Below are positions 14,850-22,100 of a DNA stretch of 36,968 bases, piece after piece (positions within the stretch are counted from its first letter, which is position 1; every line of letters begins with the position of its first letter). Where the stretch lies: positions 1 through 36,968 of the forward strand of contig NZ_LIPN01000257.1 in the NCBI RefSeq assembly GCF_001418325.1. The letters are read 5' to 3'. Below the pieces are notes generated by a model. It ran no database searches. It saw only the letters and a program-made list of their open reading frames with translations, and was not told where the DNA came from. The position numbers and the translations under genes are program-made. The DNA comes from Streptomyces atriruber (lineage in GTDB: Bacteria; Actinomycetota; Actinomycetes; Streptomycetales; Streptomycetaceae).

Positions 14850-15894
14850 TCAGTGCGGGCCGGACACGCTCAAGACCCGCGTCGACGACACACTGCACCG
14901 CTTCGTCGCCGAGGAGGCGGACCGGCTCGCGGAGATCGACCCGCTCTTGGCCCCGGTGGCCGGGCAGTTGGAGGCGGCGGTCGCGGACGGCAAGCGGCTG
15001 CGGTCCGCGTTCTGTTACTGGGGCTGGCGCGCGGTGGGACAGCAGGACAGCGACGCGCTCGTACGGGCCGCGGCCTCCATGGAACTCGTGCACGCGGCGG
15101 CGGTCGTGCACGACGACCTCATCGACGACAGCCCGCTGCGGCACGGGCGGCCCACCGCTCACCGGGCCTTGCGCGCCGCCGTACGAAGCCGCCCGCGTGC
15201 CGACGCCGCGGCCCGGTCCCTTGCGATGCTGGTGGGAGACCTGCTGATGGCGATGGCCGGGCAGCTCTTCGCCACCAGCGGTCTGCCCGCCGCGTACCTG
15301 TCCCGGGCTCGCCCGCTGTGGGCGGTGATGGCCCGTGAGCTGATCGCGGGCGAGTGCCTGGAAATCCTCCGTACCGGAACCGACCCGGACACCACGGCCT
15401 CGCTGAAGGTGATCCGCTACAAGACCGCCAAGTACACGGTCGAGCAGCCCTTGCTCATCGGAGGGGCCCTGGCCGGGGCGGGGGCGCGGCTGCGCGAGGG
15501 CTACCGGGCCTACGGACTGCCGCTGGGGGAGGCGTTCCAGTTGCGGGACGACCTGCTCGGCCTGTTCGGGGACCCGGACGTGACGGGCAAGGCCAACGCC
15601 GACGACGTGCAGGGCCACCGGCCGACGGCCCTGCTGGCAGAGACATGGCGCCTCGCCGACGACGACGAGCGGGAGCGGCTCCGCTCGCTGCTCGGCCGAC
15701 GCGACCCGGGCCAGGAAGGGCTGCAGGCGGTGCGCGAGCTGATGCTCGGGCTCGGGGCGCCCGCCCGCGTCGAGGACATGATCAGTGCGCGCGTGGCGGA
15801 AGCGCTCGACGCCCTGCACGAGCTGGACGTCCCGCCGCACGCCACCGCTGCCCTGACCGCGCTGGCCGGTTCGGCGGCGCTGCGCCTCTCCTGA
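14839..15894 (+). CDS. polyprenyl diphosphate synthase
   Basis: This 351-residue trans-prenyltransferase adds isopentenyl diphosphate to an allylic primer. The first Asp-rich motif is in VVHDDLIDDSPLRHGRPTAH (DDLID, residues 92-96). The second, QLRDDLLGLFGD, has Asp237-Asp238 and, as is common in actinobacterial enzymes, continues DDLLG and not DDxxD. The Lys/Arg pyrophosphate-binding region (DGKRLRSAFCYWGW) and IRYKTAKYTVEQPL are present. Product chain length cannot be read from sequence with confidence; the residues just before the first motif are small (SMELVHAAAVV), which would allow a longer chain. It is the middle gene of a three-gene operon with an MpaB/Lcp-like oxygenase. Confidence 0.93.
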   Translation: MTSDQCGPDTLKTRVDDTLHRFVAEEADRLAEIDPLLAPVAGQLEAAVADGKRLRSAFCYWGWRAVGQQDSDALVRAAASMELVHAAAVVHDDLIDDSPLRHGRPTAHRALRAAVRSRPRADAAARSLAMLVGDLLMAMAGQLFATSGLPAAYLSRARPLWAVMARELIAGECLEILRTGTDPDTTASLKVIRYKTAKYTVEQPLLIGGALAGAGARLREGYRAYGLPLGEAFQLRDDLLGLFGDPDVTGKANADDVQGHRPTALLAETWRLADDDERERLRSLLGRRDPGQEGLQAVRELMLGLGAPARVEDMISARVAEALDALHELDVPPHATAALTALAGSAALRLS

Positions 15895-15949
15895 ACCAGC
15901 CTCTCCACCGCCCTGACACCGCCTCTCCATGGAAGACGAGGAAGCCGCC

Positions 15950-17107
15950 ATGCCCTGCTCCGAGGCATCGATGAACACCCTGCGACAGGCCGGTGACGAA
16001 CTCGCCGACGCCACCGTCGCCACACTCTTCGAACGCGGTCAGGTGGGCACGTTCAACACCCTGATGCGCTACGTCTCCACCGCCGGCGCCCCCCTCCCGG
16101 ACGGGCTCCCCGACGTCGCGCGCGAATATCTGGAGGCCACCCGTGTCCCGCCGGCGTGGGTGGACTGGGGGGAGATGGAGAAGGCCCGCCTGTTCTTCAT
16201 CGACAACAACGTGCACATCTCCACCGCGTTGTCCTTCGCCTCCATGCCCGCCTGCTACGTCGTCCCGCACGTGGCGAAGCTCCTTTCGGCCACTCACGGA
16301 CTGAAGTACCCCTCCAAACGGATGGCGGAGACCGGGCAGTTCACCGTCTATCTGATGCAGCCCGACGCCTTCGAGAGCGGCAGCCGCTTCATCCCCGCCG
16401 CCCAGAAGGTCCGCCTCCTGCACGCCTCCATCCGCCACCACCTCGTACGCGAGAACCGGTGGGACACCGACGCGCTCGGCACGCCGATCTGCCAGGAGGA
16501 CATGATCGGCGGGCAGATGTTCTTCTCGATGCTCGTCCTGGACAGCCTGCACCGCCTGGGCATCCACATGTCGACGGAGGGCGCGGAAGCGTACTACTAC
16601 GCCTGGCGCGTGGTCGGTGCGATGCTCGGCGTCGACCAGGACGCCGTCCCCAAGACCCTCGACGAGGCCCGCCACTTCCTCGACCTGTACATGGTCCGGC
16701 ACATGGCGCCCTCGCAGGAGGGCGCGCACCTCACTCGGCAGCTCATCGACCTCTACGAGGAGGTGGTGCCCGGCACCCTCCTCGACCCGATCGTCTCCGC
16801 CCTCATCCGCTACCTCGTCGGAGACACCTGCGCCGACTGGCTCGCGGTGCCCCGCACCCCGTGGGACACCGTCGTCAAGACCGTGCCCCACCTCCTCGGC
16901 GTCCTGGAGACCATTGAGGACCACTCCCCGCTCGGCTCCTGGGCACTGGACCGTCTGGGTCACCTCGTCAGCGTCCTCGAACTGTCCTCGCTCACCCGTG
17001 GACGCGTCATGCACTACGCCATTCCCGAGCAGCTCAAGAAGGACTACGGCGTCTCCCACGCGGTGCCCCGCACCCACCGGTGGACCCCGCCCGCCGCCAC
17101 GGTGTGA
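15950..17107 (+). CDS. MpaB/Lcp-like (DUF2236) heme oxygenase
   Basis: This 385-residue protein of the oxygenase MpaB/latex-clearing-protein superfamily is helix-rich and has the conserved region RLLHASIRHHLVRE, with His158 and Arg162 in the HxxxR arrangement used for heme binding. It also has WDTDALGTPICQEDMIGGQM and FFSMLVLDSLHRLGI. Characterised Lcp enzymes cleave double bonds of polyisoprene with O2. No signal peptide is visible, so this one would act in the cytoplasm or with the membrane. The operon link to a polyprenyl synthase suggests oxidation of that product. The start ATG 15950 was chosen because GAGGAAG precedes it; ATG 15929 is an alternative without a good site. Confidence 0.85.
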   Translation: MPCSEASMNTLRQAGDELADATVATLFERGQVGTFNTLMRYVSTAGAPLPDGLPDVAREYLEATRVPPAWVDWGEMEKARLFFIDNNVHISTALSFASMPACYVVPHVAKLLSATHGLKYPSKRMAETGQFTVYLMQPDAFESGSRFIPAAQKVRLLHASIRHHLVRENRWDTDALGTPICQEDMIGGQMFFSMLVLDSLHRLGIHMSTEGAEAYYYAWRVVGAMLGVDQDAVPKTLDEARHFLDLYMVRHMAPSQEGAHLTRQLIDLYEEVVPGTLLDPIVSALIRYLVGDTCADWLAVPRTPWDTVVKTVPHLLGVLETIEDHSPLGSWALDRLGHLVSVLELSSLTRGRVMHYAIPEQLKKDYGVSHAVPRTHRWTPPAATV

Positions 17108-17123
17108 GTGCCAGGGCGGGTTC

Positions 17124-17747
17124 TCAGCTGTCGGCCGTCGCCACCTTCAGTCCGAAGCCGATGAGGACCACACCCGTCACGCGGTCCAGGGCCCGACGCA
17201 CCGCGGGCTTCTCGAAGAAGGCGCGGGCCTTGGACAGCACCATGACGTATCCGCCCAGCCAGACCAGGGTGAGCACCGCGTGGAGGACGACGAGCACGGC
17301 CATGCCCAGGTGCGAGGGGAGGGAGTGGGGCGCGAGGGTGGGCAGCAGGCCCGTGTAGAAGACGGCGATCTTCGGGTTGAGTACGTTGCTGACGAGGCCG
17401 GTGCGCCACGGATTGCCGCCGACCTTCGCCGCGCCGGGGACGGCGACCGGCCGACCGCCACGGCGGCGGCTCTGCCACAGGGCCTGCGCCCCGAGGAACA
17501 GCAGGTAGGCGGCGCCGAGCAGCTTCACCACCGTGTACGCGGTGGCCGAGGCGGCGAGGACGGCGGCAAGACCGGCGACGGTCAGCACGCCCCAGATCAG
17601 CAGCCCGGCGGTGATCCCGCCGACCGTGCGCAGCCCGTCGCGCCAGCCGGCCCCGACGGCGCGCTTGGTGACCACGGCCATGTCGGGCCCCGGCACCATC
17701 GTGAGCAGGGCGAGCACTCCGGTCGCCGCCATGATTTCCGTGAACAT
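17124..17747 (-). CDS. LysE/RhtB-family amino acid exporter
   Basis: This 207-residue membrane protein has about six helices. The N-terminal MVPGPDMAVVTKRAVGAGWR with DGLRTVGGITAGLL is the LysE/RhtB signature. LLGAAYLLFLGAQALW and GLVSNVLNPKIAVFYTGLLP are the other two conserved blocks. The family exports amino acids such as threonine, homoserine or leucine; the substrate here is unknown. It converges on the MpaB-like gene with only 16 bp between stop codons and no hairpin, so antisense read-through is possible. No LysR or Lrp regulator is adjacent. Confidence 0.92.
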   Translation of the reverse strand: MFTEIMAATGVLALLTMVPGPDMAVVTKRAVGAGWRDGLRTVGGITAGLLIWGVLTVAGLAAVLAASATAYTVVKLLGAAYLLFLGAQALWQSRRRGGRPVAVPGAAKVGGNPWRTGLVSNVLNPKIAVFYTGLLPTLAPHSLPSHLGMAVLVVLHAVLTLVWLGGYVMVLSKARAFFEKPAVRRALDRVTGVVLIGFGLKVATADS

Positions 17748-17820
17748 ACGAGCAGTCTCGCACCCGGACGGAGGAGCCCCCGCTCACCCCGCTCCCCCGC
17801 CGCCCGGGACGTACGTCGCG

Positions 17821-18981
17821 TCAGGAGAGCGTGTCGACCACGTCCCGCACCTGACCCGCGACGGTCTCCGGCAGCGGGGCGTAGTTCAGCCGGGACAGGT
17901 CCTTCTGCCCCACCTTGCTCGCGGTGTAGGTGAGGAACGACTTCAGCGCGGGCAGGGTCGCCTGCTGGTTCCCCTTGTCGCAGACGATCTCGTAGGTGAC
18001 CTGGACGATCGGGTACGCGCCCGGGGTCGAGGCGTCGTAGCGGAACTTCAGCTTCATGTCGCGGCCCTGGCCCGAGACCCGGGCGGCCGCGATACCGGCC
18101 GACGCCGTCGCGGGCGTCGGTGCGACCGCGGCGGGCGCCCCGGTGTCGACGCTCACGGTCTTGATCTGGCGGGCCCGTGCGAAGGACAGCTCGAAGTAGC
18201 CGATCGCTCCCACCCCGGAGGTCACTTCCGAGGCGACACCACTGGATCCGCTCGCGGACGCGCCGCCCGTCCCCTGCCAGGCCTTGGCCGGCGGGTGGGT
18301 CCAGACCTCGGGGGCCGCGCCCGCCAGATAGGCCTGGAAGTTCTGCGTGGTGCCGGAGTCGTCCGACCGGTGCACGGGGCGGACCGGCATGGACGGCAGG
18401 TCGGCGCCGGGGTTGAGCCGCCGGATCTCCGGGTCGTCCCACATGGTGATCTTCCGGTCGAAGATCCTGGCGAGGGTCGAGGCGTCCAGCGTCAGGTCCT
18501 CGACGCCGGGCACGTCGTAGCCGATCGCGATGGGGCCGCCGACCATGGGCAGGTCTATGGCCCGCCCGCCCCGGCAGACGTCCTTCGAGCGCTCGACCTC
18601 ATCGGGCTTGAGCGCACTGTCGGAGCCGCCGAACGTGGTCGCGCCCCGTAGGAACTGCGCGCCGCCCGCCCCGGATCCGATCGGGTTGTACGCGATCCGC
18701 ACCCCCGGGCAAGCGCTCTGGTAACGCTTGATCCAGTACTTCATCGCGTTCTGCTGCGCACTAGAACCGGTCCCCTGGACCTTGCCCGTGTCGGCGCAGT
18801 CGATCCCGGCAACGGCGGCGGCGCCGACGGCTGACCGCGCGCCCCCGCCCTCGTCCCCGTCGTCACCGAGTCCCGCGACACCGCATCCGGTGAGTGACAG
18901 CGACAGCAGAGCCGTGAGGGAGACCGCGGCGCGTGCTCCCCCTCCTTGGTGGTGCGTACGTCCTGGACGTGGGTGTTGCAA
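17821..18981 (-). CDS. pstS: phosphate-binding lipoprotein of an ABC transporter
   Basis: This 386-residue lipoprotein captures phosphate outside the cell for the Pst importer. Its signal peptide is ARAAVSLTALLSLSLTGC with the lipobox at the end. Phosphate-contact motifs are VQGTGSSAQQNAMKYWIKRY, GSGAGGAQFLRGATTFGGSD and the SGTTQNF loop; SGVGAIGYFELSFA near the C-terminus is also typical. The start is TTG 18981 with GAGGGGA six bases upstream. pstC, pstA and pstB are not beside it: the upstream gene is the unrelated giant TPR protein. A PHO-box-like sequence, GTTCGCTCCGG (minus strand, 19070-19060), lies upstream but has only one convincing unit. Confidence 0.92.
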   Translation of the reverse strand: MQHPRPGRTHHQGGGARAAVSLTALLSLSLTGCGVAGLGDDGDEGGGARSAVGAAAVAGIDCADTGKVQGTGSSAQQNAMKYWIKRYQSACPGVRIAYNPIGSGAGGAQFLRGATTFGGSDSALKPDEVERSKDVCRGGRAIDLPMVGGPIAIGYDVPGVEDLTLDASTLARIFDRKITMWDDPEIRRLNPGADLPSMPVRPVHRSDDSGTTQNFQAYLAGAAPEVWTHPPAKAWQGTGGASASGSSGVASEVTSGVGAIGYFELSFARARQIKTVSVDTGAPAAVAPTPATASAGIAAARVSGQGRDMKLKFRYDASTPGAYPIVQVTYEIVCDKGNQQATLPALKSFLTYTASKVGQKDLSRLNYAPLPETVAGQVRDVVDTLS

Positions 18982-19110
18982 CGTTGTCCCCTCGGTGCCG
19001 CGAAGCGGAGCTCGGCCGGACCTCAGATGCTGGCCCATCCACGGTGTCGGCGGGTAACGCCGGAGCGAACATCGGACGACGTCCTGCTGTACGGAGGTGG
19101 GGCGGAGGCG

Positions 19111-19134
19111 GAGGCGGGGGTCCGCCCCCGCCTC
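19111..19134 (-). terminator. hairpin at the end of the STAND-TPR gene
   Basis: A perfect 10-bp stem, GAGGCGGGGG (19111-19120) with CCCCCGCCTC (19125-19134), has a 4-nt loop. It begins within the stop codon of the large gene and separates it from pstS. Confidence 0.62.
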
Positions 19135-22100
19135 ATCCCGTGCCGGAGGACGTTCCGGCGTTCGGCGCCGGCTCCGATGCCGTGAGGGCGGACGCCAGTC
19201 GCAGCAGCTCAGTGGCGTGCTCCGGCCGGTGCTGGGCCAGTCTGCGCAGCCGCGCCGCACCCGCACCTCGCTGTACTTCGGAACCCTGCTCGGCGGCTTC
19301 CGCGATGAGATCAGTGGGAGTCGGGGCATCCTCGTCGCCAGTTGCCGGGGCGAACACCGCGCGTACGGCGAACAGATATGCGGTGACGAAAGGCGTTTCC
19401 GTCAGGACCGGGGCCGCGAGGAACAGCGGGACGAGGTCGTCCGGCCGGCCCTCCCCCACGAACGCCATGGCGGTGTCGACCGCCGTCGAGGGGTCGATGA
19501 TCGCGTCATAGACGTCGGTGGCGGGGAGCCGGCCGAGGAGATCGAGGATGCCGAGGTGTTGGAACGACGTCGGGTCGTCCGACCGTGCACGTGCGGCGAG
19601 TACGTCCCGGACCAGAGGATCTTCCGTCAGCTGCCGATGGCTCAGCAGGAATTCCAGGTCTTCCGGCCACGTGGGGGTGGCGAGCCACTGGTCGACCAGA
19701 CCGGCTCTGGAACTGCTTTCGCCGAGTGCGTCGAGCACCTGCGCCAGACCGTGCTCACGGGCGGCGTCCAGAAGGTCCGCGAGCGCGTCGAGACCGCCGG
19801 CTTCCGGGTACAGCATGCGGGCGGCAGCCAGAGCGGCCTGTTCTTCCGGCGCCGAGAGAAGCGGATACGTCTCTCGGAGGAAGGCGTCCCGGTCGGACCA
19901 ACTCCGCGCGGAGAGCCACTGGTCGAAACGTTCGATGGTCTCGGGCGAGAGCGCGGTGTTCGCCCATGCGGGGAGGTCCGCGAGAACTGAATCCAGGTAG
20001 GGGCGCGCCGGTTCGCTCAGGCCCAGCTCCTCGACGACGCTCCGGACGGCGCGGCGGGAGCGCCCGGCCCAGGCGGGTTCGGAGGTCGTATCCGCGCACC
20101 GAGCGGCGGCGAGCAGGTCCGATGTCGCTCCCGCGTGATCGTCGTGCAGGTGGAACCATCCTGCACGCGAGGCGAGGAGTTCGGCTTGTGGCCCGGACGG
20201 GAACTCCGAGATCACTTGGTCGGATGCGTGCCGCGCTTCGGCGAGACGCTGCTGCCCGTCCTGTTGGTGAAAGAGGTCGTTCAGGGAAAACGCCAGGTCG
20301 GAGAGGAAGGCTGCCGGGTTGGTCCGGGCCAGACCGCGACGGATCTCCACTGCCTCGGTGATGGAGGCGAGGGCAGCCTCGTGGTCGGTCGCCTCGTGCT
20401 GCTGGGCAGAGAGGTTGGAGAGGGCCTTGGCAAGGTCGGGGAGGAAGGCGCCCGGACTGGTCCGGGCGAGTGTTCGGTACAGGCTGACGGCTTCGCTGAT
20501 GGCCGCGAGCGCCGCCGCACGGTCTCCGAGGGCGCTCAGCCGCCCCGAGAGGTTGTTGAGGGTGCCCGGAAGGTCGGGGAGGAAGGCGTCCGGATTGGCC
20601 CGGGCGAGACCGCGACGAATCTCCACCGCCTCGTTGACGGAGACGAGGGCAGCCTCGTGGTCGCCGACAGCGCTCAAACGGTTGGAGTGGTTACTGAGGG
20701 CGGAGGCGAGGTCCGGGAGGAGGCCGACGGGATTCGCCTCGGCGAGGGTGCGGTACAAGGCGACGGCTTCGGTGATCGAAGCGAGCGCCGCATCGCTGTC
20801 GCCGACCTCGCTCTGCTGGACCGAAAGGTTGTTGAGCGAACCGGCCAGACCGTCCAGAAACGCGGCGGGGTTGGCCTCGGCGAGGGTGCGACGGATCTCT
20901 ACCGCCTCGATGATCGAAGCGAGCGCCGCATCGAGGGACCCGGCATCCCCCTGCTGTACCGAGAGGTTGTTGAGGGCCGTGGCAAGGTGGGGAAGGAAGG
21001 CGGCCGAGTCGGTCCGGGCGAGGGAGCGGAAGACGTCCGCGGCCTCGGTGGCTGCGGCAAGCGCGGCCTCACGGTCGCCGACCGCGCTCAACCGGCCCGA
21101 GAGGTTGCTGAGGGACCCGGCGAGGTCGGGGAGGAAGGCGGCTCGATTCGTTCTCACGAGAGAGCGACGGATCTCGACCGCCTCGATGACGGAGGTGAGG
21201 GCAGCCTCGCGGACACCCATTTCGCCCTGCCGGTTGGAGAGGTTGTTGAGCACCATGGCGAGGTCGGGCAGAAACGCGGCGGGTTTCGCCCGAGCGAGGG
21301 CTCGATAGAAGGCAACGGCCTCGGTGATCGCAGCGAGCGCCCCCTCACGGTCCCCGGCATCACTCAGCCAATTGGAGAGGTTGCTGAGGGAGCCCGCGAG
21401 GTCGGGGAGGAAGGCGCCCGGATTGGCCCGGGCGAGAGGTCGTCGAATCTCCACCGCCTCGGTGATCGAGGCGAGGGCGGCCTCGCAGTCGCCCATGTCA
21501 CCCTGCTGATTGGAGAGGTTGTTGAGCACCATCGCGAGGTCGGGCAGAAACGCGGCGGGGTTGGCCCGGGCAAGGTCGCGATAGAGGTCGACCGCCTCGG
21601 TGATCGAAGCGAGCGCCCGCGCACGGTCCCCGCTGTCGCTCAACCGGTTCGAGAGGTTGTTGAGGGCTCCGGCGAGCCCCGCGGAAAAGACGGCGGGGTC
21701 GGACCGGGCAAGGTCGCGATAGAGGTCGACGGACTCGCTGCTCGAAGCAAGGGCTTCGCCGCGTCGGCCCACATCGCTCTGCTGTACCGAGAGGTTGCTC
21801 AGGGATCCGGCGAGATCGGGGAGGAAGGCGGCCCGGTTCGTTCCCACGAGAGCACGACGGATCTCGACCGCCTCGATGATGGACTGGAGAGCGGCCTCAC
21901 GGTCTCCCACCTCGCTCTGCTGGTTGGCGAGGTTGTTGAGAGAGGAGGCGAGGTTGGGCATAAAGGCGGCCGGGTCGGCTTCGGCGAGGGTGCGATAGAG
22001 GGTGACGGCTTCGGTGATCGAAACGAGCGCCGCCTCACGGTCTCCGGTGTCACCCTGCTGGTTGGACAGGTTGTTGAGGGACGCGGCCAGGTCGGGGAGG

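Noticed and set aside
19060..19070. PHO box upstream of pstS.
   Set aside because: Only one 11-bp unit (GTTCGCTCCGG) resembles the consensus; the adjacent unit is out of register. Kept as a remark only.
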